Shown here: piece after piece, positions 37,180 through 45,632 of the stretch | How positions within the stretch are numbered: the stretch's first letter is position 1 | Layout of the letters: every line of letters begins with the position of its first letter | NCBI RefSeq assembly: GCF_035920445.1 | Contig: NZ_CP109162.1 | Coordinates: 4,650,001-4,714,000, forward strand | Source: Nocardia sp. NBC_01730 | Lineage (GTDB): Bacteria > Actinomycetota > Actinomycetes > Mycobacteriales > Mycobacteriaceae | Length of the DNA stretch: 64,000 nt | Direction of reading: 5' to 3' | Notes under the pieces: model-generated | The model's input: the letters and a program-made list of their open reading frames with translations, nothing else | Told to the model about the DNA's origin: nothing | Database searches by the model: none | Position numbers and translations under genes: made by a program

Positions 37180-37824
37180 TCACCCACGCAGCGCGGCCGC
37201 CAGCGCCGGGTCGACGGAAGAGGCTATGGCGATGAGGGATTCGGCGAGAAGGTCGATGAGGTCGGCGCGCGGGATGGGTTCGGTGCGCAACCAGGTGAGG
37301 GTGGCTTCCTCGACGAAGGCGATCCAGCCACGCATGGCGAGCGTGAGGCGGGGGCGGTCGGCGGCGTCGACGGAGACAGGGGCCTCGGTGAGGATGATGC
37401 CGATGATGGCGTCCCGGGTCTGGTCGGCCAGCGGCGCCAGGTCGGGACTGACGCTGGTGGGGCCGCGCAGCAGCGCCAGGTAGGAGGTGCGGTTATCGCT
37501 GACGTATTCGACGTAGCGCTCGATCGAGTCGCGCAACATCTCGAACACCGCGAGGTTGCGGTCGGGGGTGACGCGCTGGAGCAACTCGGCGTTGGCATGC
37601 CGCACGATCGCAAGCTGAAAGTCCTGCTTGGTCGGGAAGTAGTGGAAGAGCAGACCGCGGGAGATGCTCGCCTGTTCGGCGATCTCGCTGATGGAGATGT
37701 CTTCGATGGCTCGATCGCCAAGCATCTCGGCGCCCAAGGTGATCAGCTGCTCGCGGCGTTCATCCGGACTCATGCGGACCCGCTTGGCGGTTTCCCCGGA
37801 ACTCCTCCTGCTCACCGAACCCAT
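37180..37824 (-). CDS. TetR-family regulator of the divergent oxidoreductase operon
   Basis: A 214-residue TetR regulator with a normal DNA-binding head: RREQLITLGAEMLGDRAIED, ISISEIAEQASISRGLLFHYF and PTKQDFQLAIV. The ligand domain (RYVEYVSDNRTSYLALLRG...) is of the type that often senses acyl or aromatic compounds. ATG 37824 leaves an Arg-rich N-terminal extension of 16 residues; ATG at MSPDERR is an alternative. It is divergent from the Baeyer-Villiger operon, and a perfect inverted repeat lies in the 70-base gap, so it probably represses both itself and that operon. Confidence 0.9.
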   Translation of the reverse strand: MGSVSRRSSGETAKRVRMSPDERREQLITLGAEMLGDRAIEDISISEIAEQASISRGLLFHYFPTKQDFQLAIVRHANAELLQRVTPDRNLAVFEMLRDSIERYVEYVSDNRTSYLALLRGPTSVSPDLAPLADQTRDAIIGIILTEAPVSVDAADRPRLTLAMRGWIAFVEEATLTWLRTEPIPRADLIDLLAESLIAIASSVDPALAAALRG

Positions 37825-37847
37825 GCTACCGACTCTTACTGAACACT

Positions 37848-37864
37848 AGTCAATACTGTTGACT
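37848..37864. promoter_or_regulatory. Candidate TetR operator
   Basis: AGTCAA (37848-37853), a 5-base spacer and TTGACT (37859-37864) form a perfect inverted repeat between the divergent TetR and monooxygenase genes. The right arm is also the -35 hexamer of the monooxygenase promoter, so binding would block RNA polymerase. Confidence 0.6.
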
Positions 37865-37888
37865 GCCACTGGGTGAACACCGTATTCT
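37859..37888 (+). promoter_or_regulatory. Promoter of the monooxygenase operon, leaderless
   Basis: TTGACT at 37859-37864 and TATTCT at 37883-37888, separated by 18 bases. The -10 box ends 7 bases before ATG 37896, so transcription should begin at or beside the start codon; there is no ribosome binding site before the ATG. Confidence 0.65.
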
Positions 37889-37895
37889 CAGATAT

Positions 37896-39425
37896 ATGAG
37901 TCGCAAGGTTACAGACAAAGCTGTCGTCAACCGGCCCACCCGCCACGCCAAGACGATCATCATCGGCAGTGGGTTCGCGGGTCTGGGTCTGGCCATCCGA
38001 CTGACCCAGCAGGGTCGCAACGATTACCTTGTGCTGGAGCGCGGCAGCGATGTCGGCGGCACCTGGCGCGACAACACCTACCCCGGCGCGGCCTGCGACG
38101 TCCCCTCGCACCTGTACTCGTACTCCTTCGAGCTCAACCCGAACTGGTCTCGGTCGTTCTCCCGTCAGGGCGAAATCCAGCAGTACATCGAGAAAGTGTC
38201 CGCGCGCTACGGCGTGCGCGATAAGCACCTCTTCGACTGCGACGTGACCAGTGCTCGCTGGAACAACGACTCCGCGGTGTGGGAGATCGAATCCAGCCAG
38301 GGCAGCTTCACCGCTGACACCGTGGTGTCCGCGGTCGGTGCGCTGTGCGAGCCCGCGCTGCCGGACATCAAAGGCATCAACGGGTTCGAGGGCGAAGTCT
38401 TCCACTCCGCGCGGTGGAACCACGACGCCGACCTGACCGGCAAGCGGGTCGCCATCATCGGCACCGGCGCCTCGGCCATCCAGATCGTGCCCGCCATCGC
38501 CCCGAAGGTCGGCCGGCTGGATGTCTACCAGCGCACCGCGCCCTGGCTGCTGCCGCGCCTGGACCGCCCTTACACCAAGGCCGAGCGGCTGGCCTTCAGG
38601 CATGTACCCGGTCTACAGCGCCTATCCCGCGCGGCGATCTACGCCGCGCGCGAGACCCAGGTGGTCGGCCTCGCCAAGGTTCCCGCGTTGATGCAGGTGC
38701 TCGAGCTGGTCGCGAAGGCGAAGCTGCGGGGGGAGATCCGCGATCCCGAGTTACGCGCCAAGGTCACCCCGAACTTCCGGATCGGCTGCAAGCGCATGCT
38801 GATCTCCAACGACTACTACCCGACGCTGGCCCGGCCCAATGTCGACGTCGTCACCGACGGCATCGCCGAGGTCCGCAAGAACTCGATCGTCACCAAGGAC
38901 GGTACCGAGCGGGAGATCGACGCCCTGATCGTCGCGACCGGCTTCCACGTCACCGACTCCCCGACCTACGACACGATCACGGGCCGCGACGGTCGCACCC
39001 TGTCGGAGGTGTTCGACGAGATCGGCCAGCAGGGCTACAAGGGCAGCACGATCGCCAACTTCCCCAATATGTTCTTCCTACTCGGCCCGAACGTCGGCCT
39101 AGGGCACACGTCGATGGTGTACATGATCGAATCGCAGATCAACTACGTCGCCGACGCGCTGGCCACCGTCGACCGAATGGGACTTCGGACCGTTGAGGTC
39201 CGCCGCGATATGCAGGATGCTTACAACAAGGACCTGCAGCAGAAGCTGTCCGGCAGCGTCTGGGTGACCGGCGGCTGCTCCAGCTGGTACCTGGACAAGC
39301 ACGGCAACAACACCACACTGTGGCCTGACTTCACCTTCGAATTCCGTAGGCGGACCAAGAGATTCGACGTGGCCGCTTACGACGTATCCCTCTCCCGAGC
39401 CGACCTGAAAGCGGTGGCACAGTGA
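37896..39425 (+). CDS. FAD-dependent Baeyer-Villiger-type monooxygenase
   Basis: A 509-residue flavoprotein of the group B monooxygenases. FAD binding is at GSGFAGLGLAIRL (about 24-36) with VLERGSDVGGTWRDNTYPGA; NADPH binding at IIGTGASAIQIV; the Baeyer-Villiger fingerprint FxGxxxHxxxW lies at residues 164-174 (FEGEVFHSARW), with Asn instead of Pro/Asp after Trp. CDVPSHLYSYSFE and LGPNVGLGHTSMVYMIESQ are typical for the family. It would oxidise a ketone to an ester or lactone; the SDR and esterase that follow in the operon could convert alcohol to ketone and cleave the ester. GTGA overlap with the next gene. Confidence 0.92.
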   Translation: MSRKVTDKAVVNRPTRHAKTIIIGSGFAGLGLAIRLTQQGRNDYLVLERGSDVGGTWRDNTYPGAACDVPSHLYSYSFELNPNWSRSFSRQGEIQQYIEKVSARYGVRDKHLFDCDVTSARWNNDSAVWEIESSQGSFTADTVVSAVGALCEPALPDIKGINGFEGEVFHSARWNHDADLTGKRVAIIGTGASAIQIVPAIAPKVGRLDVYQRTAPWLLPRLDRPYTKAERLAFRHVPGLQRLSRAAIYAARETQVVGLAKVPALMQVLELVAKAKLRGEIRDPELRAKVTPNFRIGCKRMLISNDYYPTLARPNVDVVTDGIAEVRKNSIVTKDGTEREIDALIVATGFHVTDSPTYDTITGRDGRTLSEVFDEIGQQGYKGSTIANFPNMFFLLGPNVGLGHTSMVYMIESQINYVADALATVDRMGLRTVEVRRDMQDAYNKDLQQKLSGSVWVTGGCSSWYLDKHGNNTTLWPDFTFEFRRRTKRFDVAAYDVSLSRADLKAVAQ

Positions 39426-40252
39426 GCAATGACGCTTACTTCAAGAACAAAGTGTGTGTGATCACCGGAGCGGGCTCCGGTATCGGTCGCGCGCTGGCCG
39501 AGAATCTCGCCGAGCGCGGCGCCAAACTGGCACTGTCCGATATCGACACCGCGGGGCTGGCCGAGACCGCGCGCCGTTGCGAACAGCTCGGCGCCGAGGT
39601 TACATCCGACCGGCTGAACGTGGTCGAGCGGGAAGCGGTGCTGCACTACGCCGATACCGTGAAGGCGCATTTCGGCACGGTGCACCAGGTCTACAACAAC
39701 GCAGGCATCGCCCACCACGGCGAGGTGATCCGCTCGGAATTCAAGGACTTCGAGCGCGTCATGGACGTCGACTTCTGGGGTGTCGTCAACGGCACCAAGG
39801 CGTTCCTGCCGATGGTCATCGAATCCGGCGACGGCCACATCGTCAACGTGTCCAGCCTGTTCGGCCTGATCGCGATCCCCGGCCAGAGCGCGTACAACGC
39901 GGCCAAGTTCGCGGTGCGCGGCTTCACCGAGTCGCTGCGCCAGGAAATGCTGGTTGCCGAGCACCCGGTCAAAGTGACCTGTGTGCACCCCGGCGGCATC
40001 AAGACCGCGGTAGCACGCAACGCCACCTACGCCGAAGGCATCGACGGCACGTCGGCTGCCTCGATGTTCGACAAGAAGCTGGCCATCCACACCGCGGAGA
40101 TGGCCGCGAAGACCATCACCGAAGGCGTGCGCAAGGGACACGGCCGCGTACTGATCGGCTGGGAGGCCAAGCTGCTCGACATGTTGGTGCGGGTCACCGC
40201 GTCGGGCTACCAGCGCATCGCGACCACCGTCGAACGCCGTTTCCTGCCCTGA
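39422..40252 (+). CDS. Short-chain dehydrogenase/reductase
   Basis: A 276-residue SDR. Cofactor motif TGAGSGIGRALAENLAERGA near the N-terminus, NNAGIAHHGEV, catalytic Ser in NVSSLFG and Tyr158/Lys162 in SAYNAAKFA; after the core, PGGIKTAVARN. The acidic residue in LSDID after the second strand favours NAD over NADP. GTG 39422 overlaps the monooxygenase stop (GTGA). In context it probably interconverts an alcohol and the ketone used or made by the adjacent monooxygenase. Confidence 0.9.
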   Translation: MSNDAYFKNKVCVITGAGSGIGRALAENLAERGAKLALSDIDTAGLAETARRCEQLGAEVTSDRLNVVEREAVLHYADTVKAHFGTVHQVYNNAGIAHHGEVIRSEFKDFERVMDVDFWGVVNGTKAFLPMVIESGDGHIVNVSSLFGLIAIPGQSAYNAAKFAVRGFTESLRQEMLVAEHPVKVTCVHPGGIKTAVARNATYAEGIDGTSAASMFDKKLAIHTAEMAAKTITEGVRKGHGRVLIGWEAKLLDMLVRVTASGYQRIATTVERRFLP

Positions 40253-40272
40253 TCCGGATTCGAGGAACAACC

Positions 40273-41190
40273 ATGCGGGACATCAACCTTCCGCTGCCCG
40301 TGGCGCGGGCAGTGCTGAATCCGATCTTCCGGGCCACGCTCAACCAGCGGTTGTCGTTTCCGACGCAGCGCCTACTGCTCGACGTGAGCTCGCGGGCGCA
40401 GCTGCTGCCTGAGGGCAGCGTCGTGCGAACGCTGCGTTTCGGCGGCAGGCCCGCGGAGCGGATCACCGGCGGCGCCCTTTCCTCCCAGGGCGCTGTGCTC
40501 TACCTGCACGGCGGCGGATACGCGGTCGGTTCCCTCGCGACACACCGTTCGCTGGCAGCCCGGCTCGCGCGCGACACCGGCTGCCCGGTCTACGTCCTCG
40601 ACTACCGGCTGGCGCCGGAGCACCCGTTCCCCGCCGCGCTGGACGACGCCGAGGCGGCATTCCTGGAGCTGATGTCGGACGCGGGCTACCGCCCGGATCA
40701 GATCACCATCTCCGGTGACTCCGCGGGCGGCGGACTCTCGCTGGCGCTGGCGCAGCGTCTGATCGCGCGGCACGGGCACACTCCCGCCGCCCTCGGCCTG
40801 ATCGCGCCGTGGGGGGACCCCAACCGGATCCCGGACCGCGAGCGCGATCTGGTGATCAACAAGCCGTGGTCGCGCGCCTGCGCGGCCGCCTATCTGGGCG
40901 CAGGGGACCCGACCGATCCCGGCTACGCTCCGCTGACCGGTGAGCTGCGCGGCCTGCCGCCGACCTATGTGCAGGTCGACGTCAGCGAGCTGCTGCACGG
41001 GCAGTGCGTCGATCTGGTCGCCGCGCTGCGGGCGGCGGGCGTGCACGTCCGCTTCACCGAGAGCGAGGGCCTCTGGCACGTCGCGCAGTTGCAGGCCGCA
41101 TTGGTGGCGCCCGCGGCCGCCGCGTTGCGCGAACTCGCCGAGTTCCTGCGCGAAGCGATCCAACCGCTGGACCTGCGCGACCTAGGATGA
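40273..41190 (+). CDS. HSL-family alpha/beta hydrolase (esterase)
   Basis: A 305-residue esterase of the hormone-sensitive-lipase family. The oxyanion motif is HGGGYAVG, the nucleophile elbow GDSAGGGL, and the C-terminal acid/His are in VDVSELLHGQ and GLWHVAQLQ; the acid is Glu here, as in part of the family. Third gene of the operon, 20 bases after the SDR. A lipR-type role in hydrolysing the ester made by the Baeyer-Villiger enzyme is the natural suggestion. ATG 40273 follows CGAGGAAC, a workable ribosome binding site. Confidence 0.88.
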   Translation: MRDINLPLPVARAVLNPIFRATLNQRLSFPTQRLLLDVSSRAQLLPEGSVVRTLRFGGRPAERITGGALSSQGAVLYLHGGGYAVGSLATHRSLAARLARDTGCPVYVLDYRLAPEHPFPAALDDAEAAFLELMSDAGYRPDQITISGDSAGGGLSLALAQRLIARHGHTPAALGLIAPWGDPNRIPDRERDLVINKPWSRACAAAYLGAGDPTDPGYAPLTGELRGLPPTYVQVDVSELLHGQCVDLVAALRAAGVHVRFTESEGLWHVAQLQAALVAPAAAALRELAEFLREAIQPLDLRDLG

Positions 41191-41273
41191 ATACGGAGCG
41201 GATCCGTAGTCCGCGATGGCGTGCGGATCCATTTCGGTGGTCCACCTCACGGCCCCGGCACAGGTGTCGTAGA

Positions 41274-41287
41274 TTACTGGCGAGTAA
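41274..41287. promoter_or_regulatory. Inverted repeat upstream of fadD15-like gene
   Basis: TTACT-GGCG-AGTAA, a perfect 5-base inverted repeat around 4 bases, ending 20 bases before ATG 41308. Motifs of this shape are common binding sites for TetR-type regulators of lipid genes. It suggests that the ligase has its own control in addition to read-through from the operon upstream. Confidence 0.45.
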
Positions 41288-41307
41288 ACACACGTGGAAG
41301 GGCACTG

Positions 41308-43101
41308 ATGCGAGAGTTCGAAGTCCCGGCTTCCTACACCATTCCGGATGACGCGAACAATTCCGACAACGTCTTCCGCCATGCTGAGCAGTCGCCGAAC
41401 GCGGTGCTGTTCAACGTGCCGAACGGCAGCGGTGGCTGGCAGGACGTGACGGCCGCGGAATTCGCGAAGACCGTCACCGGCGTGGCCAAGGGCCTGATCG
41501 CCTCGGGCATCGAACTCGGCGAGCGGGTCGCCATCATGGCCCCGACCCGATACGAGTGGGCCGTACTCGACTTCGCCATCTGGGCCGCGGGCGGATGCAC
41601 CGTCGCCATCTACGACAGCTCCGCTGCCGAGCAGGCCAAGTGGATCCTGCAGGACTCCGCCACCAAGGTGCTCATCCTCGACAGCGACAAGCACCGCAAG
41701 GTCATCGACCAGATCGAAACCGGGTCGCTTCCGGATCTGAAGGAGACCCTGCAGATCGACAAGGGCGCGCTCGACGAGCTGACCGCGCGGGGCGCCGAGC
41801 TGGACGACCAGGCCGTGCACGACCGCCGCGCTCAGGTCAACGCCGCGTCGCCGGCCACCCTGATCTACACCTCCGGCACCACCGGCAGGCCCAAGGGCGT
41901 CATGCTCTCGCATGCCAACCTCTACGCCGAGTCCGCGTCCTGCCGGATCGCGCTGAGCAAGTACATCACCGAGGGCAAGAAGACCCTCGCATTCCTGCCG
42001 CTGGCGCACGTTTTCGCGCGCGGCCTGGCGTTGACCACGTTCGACGCCAAGGTGACCGTCGCGCACACTGCCGACTGGTCCACCCTGGTCGAGCAGTTCG
42101 GCAGTTTCCAGCCGCACTTCATCGTCTCGGTGCCGCGCGTCTTCGAGAAGGTGTTCAACAGCGCCAAGCAGAAGGCGCACGACAGCGGTAAAGGCAAGAT
42201 TTTCGATGCCGCGGCCGACACCGCCATCGCGTGGAGCGAGTCGATCGACACCGGCGGGCCCGGGATCGCACTCAAGCTGAAGCACGCGCTGTTCGACAAG
42301 CTGGTCTACAGCAAGCTGCGCGCCGTACTCGGCGGCCAGTGCGAGGCGACCATGTCCGGCGGCGGCCCGCTCGGCGCGCGTCTCGGCCATTTCTTCCGCG
42401 GCGTCGGGCTGACCATCTACGAAGGCTACGGCCTCACCGAGACCACGGCGGCCGTCACCGCGAACACTGTGGAGCACATCCGGGTCGGCTCGGTCGGCAG
42501 GCCGATCGAGGGCCACGCCGTCAAGATCGCCGAGGACGGCGAACTGCTGGTGCGTGGCCCGGTCGTGTTCAACGGCTACTGGGGCAATGCCGAGGCTACC
42601 GAGGATGCCTTCGAGGACGGCTGGTTCAAGACCGGTGACCTCGGCGCCATCGACGCGGACGGCTTCGTCACGATCACCGGCCGCAAGAAGGAGATCATCG
42701 TCACCGCCGGTGGCAAGAACGTCTCCCCCGCGCTGCTCGAAGACTCGCTGCGGGCGCACCCGCTGATCAGCCAGGTGATGGTGGTCGGCGACGGCCAGCC
42801 CTTCGTCGGCGCGCTGATCACCCTCGACCCGGAGTCGCTGCCCGGCTGGAAGGAGCGCAACAGCCTGCCCGCCGACACCCCGATCGAGAAGCTCATCGAG
42901 AACCAAGGCCTGATCGCCGAGATCAACGCCGCGGTGGCCGAGACGAACCAGAAGGTCTCGCACGCCGAGCAGATCAAGAAGATCCGCATCCTGTCGACCG
43001 ACTGGACGCAGGAGACCGGCGAGCTCACCCCGAAGATGTCGCTCAAGCGCGCGGTCGTGATGAAGCAGCACGCCGACGACGTGGCGCAGATCTACGGCTG
43101 A
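41308..43101 (+). CDS. fadD15: Long-chain fatty-acid-CoA ligase, FadD15-like
   Basis: A 597-residue acyl-CoA ligase with all ANL motifs: YTSGTTGRPKG (187-197), EGYGLTETTAA, DGWFKTGDLGAIDADGF and GRKKEIIVTAGGKNV, with the C-terminal Lys region LTPKMSLKR. Large, eukaryote-type (LC-FACS) member, as M. tuberculosis FadD15, and complete in contrast with the short ligase at 19283-20539. It activates fatty acids for degradation or lipid synthesis at the membrane. ATG 41308 is preceded by GGAAGGG. Starts 117 bases after the esterase, with an inverted repeat in the gap; a hairpin follows its stop. Confidence 0.92.
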   Translation: MREFEVPASYTIPDDANNSDNVFRHAEQSPNAVLFNVPNGSGGWQDVTAAEFAKTVTGVAKGLIASGIELGERVAIMAPTRYEWAVLDFAIWAAGGCTVAIYDSSAAEQAKWILQDSATKVLILDSDKHRKVIDQIETGSLPDLKETLQIDKGALDELTARGAELDDQAVHDRRAQVNAASPATLIYTSGTTGRPKGVMLSHANLYAESASCRIALSKYITEGKKTLAFLPLAHVFARGLALTTFDAKVTVAHTADWSTLVEQFGSFQPHFIVSVPRVFEKVFNSAKQKAHDSGKGKIFDAAADTAIAWSESIDTGGPGIALKLKHALFDKLVYSKLRAVLGGQCEATMSGGGPLGARLGHFFRGVGLTIYEGYGLTETTAAVTANTVEHIRVGSVGRPIEGHAVKIAEDGELLVRGPVVFNGYWGNAEATEDAFEDGWFKTGDLGAIDADGFVTITGRKKEIIVTAGGKNVSPALLEDSLRAHPLISQVMVVGDGQPFVGALITLDPESLPGWKERNSLPADTPIEKLIENQGLIAEINAAVAETNQKVSHAEQIKKIRILSTDWTQETGELTPKMSLKRAVVMKQHADDVAQIYG

Positions 43102-43114
43102 CCCAGCCACCGAG

Positions 43115-43150
43115 AGGCGCTGTCCGCAGAGCTGTTCGCGGGCAGCGCCT
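43115..43150 (+). terminator. Hairpin terminator after fadD15
   Basis: AGGCGCTG (43115-43122) pairs with CAGCGCCT (43143-43150), and CCGC/GCGG (43124-43127 and 43138-43141) continue the stem inside with one bulge per side, leaving a 10-base loop. The sequence ttctc follows. It lies 14 bases after the ligase stop. Confidence 0.6.
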
Positions 43151-43258
43151 TTCTCGGATCCGAACCTCGGCGGCCGCGCTGGGATGGAGCCAGCACGTCG
43201 AGAACAAAGACGGTTCGCATGTTCTGGAATGGTCGCACTGTGCGCCCGCAACCGGCAG

Positions 43259-43264
43259 TAGGCT
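43259..43264 (+). promoter_or_regulatory. Candidate -10 box, leaderless start
   Basis: TAGGCT ends 7 bases before ATG 43272 with no ribosome binding site between, as expected for a leaderless transcript. No convincing -35 hexamer was found. Confidence 0.4.
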
Positions 43265-43271
43265 CGGTTCC

Positions 43272-44930
43272 ATGGCCGAGCTGCGACTGCGGGTGGTGGC
43301 CGGGATCGTGTCGGCGGGGCTGACGCTCGGCGTCGCCGAATTGGTCGCGGCTTTCGCCGACGCCCGCAGCGCACCGCTCAACGCCCTCGGCTCGGTCGTG
43401 GTCGATCACACGTCCGACAGCCTGCGCGAGTGGGCCATCGATACCTTCGGCACCGACGACAAGTCCGCGCTGTATCTGATCATGGGCGTGGTCGCCCTCG
43501 TCGTCGCCGGGCTGGCGGGAGTGATCGAACGCCCGTCCCGTGCCACGGGCTCGTGGTTGCTCGCCGCCTTCGGAGTGATCGCCGCCGCCGCGGCGGTGGC
43601 CCGCACCAGCGTCTCCGGTGCGCTACCGACGGTCATCGGTGTCTCGGTCGGGATCTATGCGCTGCGCGTGCTGACCCGCCGGATCGAGCGCACGGCCGAG
43701 GCCGAAGAGTCCTCTGCGTTCGAGCGGCGAGACCACCGAACACCGGACACCGGAAGCGAATCCGGCAGGCCGAGCGACGAAGCCGCGCCTCCCGCCAGCG
43801 CTGCGCGGGTACCGGCCGCGTCGTCCACGACGGCGGTCGACGCGGCGCAGCGGGCCGCCGCACCGGAGCGGCGGCAGGTTTTGCAGGGTCTGCTGGTGAC
43901 GGGCGGTGCGGCCGTGGTGACCGGGTTCGGCGGGCGGCTCCTCAGTGCCCGGCGGCGGGACGTGTCCGGTGAGCGAGCCGCGGTGCGGCTGCCGGAGCCG
44001 AGCGCTCCCGTGCAGCCTCTCGCGCCCGGCGTGGACCTGCGTGTTCCCGGGTCGACGCCGTACCTGACCGCGAACGACGACTTCTACCGGATCGACACCG
44101 CGCTGATCGTGCCCCAGGTGTCCAAGGACTCCTGGTCACTGCGCATCCACGGCATGGTGGACCACGAAATCGAGCTCACCTGGGCGGATCTGGCCAATCG
44201 GCCGGTGGAGGAACGCCTGGTCACGCTGGCGTGCGTGTCGAACCCGGTCGGCGGCGACCTGATCGGCAACGCGCGCTGGCTCGGCTACCGCCTTGACCAG
44301 CTACTCGCCGAGGCGGGACCGCACGCGGACGCCGACATGGCGCTCTCGCACAGCACCGACGGCTGGACCGCGGGCAGTCCGCTGTCGGTGCTCACCGACG
44401 GACGCGACGCCCTGCTTGCCATCGGCATGAACGGCGAACCCCTCCCCGTGCAACACGGGTACCCCGCCCGCCTGGTCGTCCCAGGTCTCTACGGCTACGT
44501 CTCGGCCACCAAATGGGTGACCGAACTGGAAGTCACTCGCTTCGACCGCGCCACCGCCTACTGGACCCGCCGCGGCTGGTCGGCCCTCGGCCCGATCAAG
44601 ACCGGCACCCGCATCGACACCCCGCGCGCCCGCGGCCGCATCGAGCCGGGCCGCATCCCCATCGCCGGTGTCGCCTGGGCGCAGCATCGCGGCATCCGCG
44701 GCGTGGAGGTGCAGATCGACAATGGCGCATGGCAGCAGGCCCGCCTCGCCGACGAACAGTCCGTCGACACCTGGAGACAGTGGGTCTTCGACTGGGATGC
44801 CACCACGGGCCCGCACACCATCCGCGCCCGCGCCACCGATGGCACCGGCGAAACCCAGACCGCCGAGCGCAGCGACGTGGTCCCCGACGGCGCCACCGGC
44901 TACCCCACCGTCACGATCCAGGTCGGCTGA
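43272..44930 (+). CDS. Membrane-anchored molybdopterin oxidoreductase (sulfite-oxidase-like)
   Basis: A 552-residue protein with an N-terminal membrane region (helices about 8-28, 65-85, 95-112, 118-138) and a further hydrophobic stretch around 205-220 (LLVTGGAAVVTGFGG), then an Oxidored_molyb domain. The molybdenum-binding Cys is Cys321 in VTLACVSNPVGG. YLTANDDFYRIDTAL and PARLVVPGLYGYVSATKWVTELEV are typical, and the Ig-like Mo-co dimerisation domain follows (GVEVQIDNGAWQQARL). The catalytic domain should face the outside. Resembles the M. tuberculosis Rv0218 type; the reduced or oxidised compound is unknown. No heme partner is next to it. Confidence 0.88.
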   Translation: MAELRLRVVAGIVSAGLTLGVAELVAAFADARSAPLNALGSVVVDHTSDSLREWAIDTFGTDDKSALYLIMGVVALVVAGLAGVIERPSRATGSWLLAAFGVIAAAAAVARTSVSGALPTVIGVSVGIYALRVLTRRIERTAEAEESSAFERRDHRTPDTGSESGRPSDEAAPPASAARVPAASSTTAVDAAQRAAAPERRQVLQGLLVTGGAAVVTGFGGRLLSARRRDVSGERAAVRLPEPSAPVQPLAPGVDLRVPGSTPYLTANDDFYRIDTALIVPQVSKDSWSLRIHGMVDHEIELTWADLANRPVEERLVTLACVSNPVGGDLIGNARWLGYRLDQLLAEAGPHADADMALSHSTDGWTAGSPLSVLTDGRDALLAIGMNGEPLPVQHGYPARLVVPGLYGYVSATKWVTELEVTRFDRATAYWTRRGWSALGPIKTGTRIDTPRARGRIEPGRIPIAGVAWAQHRGIRGVEVQIDNGAWQQARLADEQSVDTWRQWVFDWDATTGPHTIRARATDGTGETQTAERSDVVPDGATGYPTVTIQVG

Positions 44931-44957
44931 GCTCGATATCGGATCAATTCGGCGATC

Positions 44958-44980
44958 GGTTCGGGACCGCCATCCCGACC
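44958..44980. terminator. Possible bidirectional terminator
   Basis: GGT-t-CGGGA (44958-44966) pairs with TCCCGACC (44973-44980), with one bulged base and a 6-base loop, in the space between the convergent molybdopterin oxidoreductase and ubiX genes. Confidence 0.4.
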
Positions 44981-44990
44981 ATGACCATTC

Positions 44991-45632
44991 TCAGCGATAA
45001 CCGTTGTCCGCTGGTTCCTCGACCCCGGACACCACGAGGCGAGCACCCCCATTGGACTCAGCGCTCGGTGTGCCCCAGCGCGAAGTGAGCTCGTTCTCGA
45101 TGCCGAACTGGTCGAGAACCCGCGCGACGATGTGCATGACAAGGTCGTCTACCGACTGCGGGAGGTTGTAGAAGGCCGGAACGGGTGGCACCACCGACGC
45201 TCCCGCGTCACTGAGGGAGAGCATGTTTCGCAAATGGATAGAGCTGAGCGGGGTTTCCCGTGGCACAATCACGAGCCTGCGCCGCTCCTTGAGCGTCACG
45301 TCGGCTGCGCGCGCGATCAAGTTCTCCGACAGGCCATGAGCGATCGCGGCCAGCGTGTTCATGCTGCAGGGAACAATGATCATCCCATCGGTTCGGAACG
45401 AACCGCTCGATATCGGTGCTGCTTGGTTCGAATGCTGGTAGTGCCGGTGGGCGAGAGCCAGCACATCCGGTACGGAGTAGTCGGTCTCGATCCGGATCGT
45501 GCGCTTCGCCCACTCGCTGAGTACCAGATGCACCTCGACCTCGAGGTCCCGCAGCGCCTCGAGCAGGCGGATCCCGATGATGGCTCCCGTTGCCCCGGTC
45601 ATCGCGACGATCAGTCGCTGCTCGCGCATCAC
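44991..45632 (-). CDS. ubiX: UbiX-like flavin prenyltransferase
   Basis: A 213-residue HFCD-family flavoprotein, GTG 45632 overlapping the ubiD stop (GTGA); ATG 45629 is the next codon. FMN and prenyl-phosphate motifs are VAMTGATGAIIGIRLLEAL at the start, SGSFRTDGMIIVPCSMNTLA and LVIVPRETPLSSIHLRNML. It joins dimethylallyl phosphate to FMN, making the prenylated FMN that UbiD enzymes need. Paired with ubiD directly upstream in one operon; it should activate that partner. C-terminal 30 residues are not conserved. Confidence 0.93.
   Translation of the reverse strand: MMREQRLIVAMTGATGAIIGIRLLEALRDLEVEVHLVLSEWAKRTIRIETDYSVPDVLALAHRHYQHSNQAAPISSGSFRTDGMIIVPCSMNTLAAIAHGLSENLIARAADVTLKERRRLVIVPRETPLSSIHLRNMLSLSDAGASVVPPVPAFYNLPQSVDDLVMHIVARVLDQFGIENELTSRWGTPSAESNGGARLVVSGVEEPADNGYR

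Noticed and set aside
40273..41190. Apparent loss of the catalytic acid in the HSL-type esterase
   Set aside because: On counting back from the AGV motif the acid position holds Glu (SELL), as in part of the family, so the triad is probably complete.
41182..43374. 730-codon minus-strand frame opposite fadD15
   Set aside because: Antisense shadow of the ligase; no family similarity seen.
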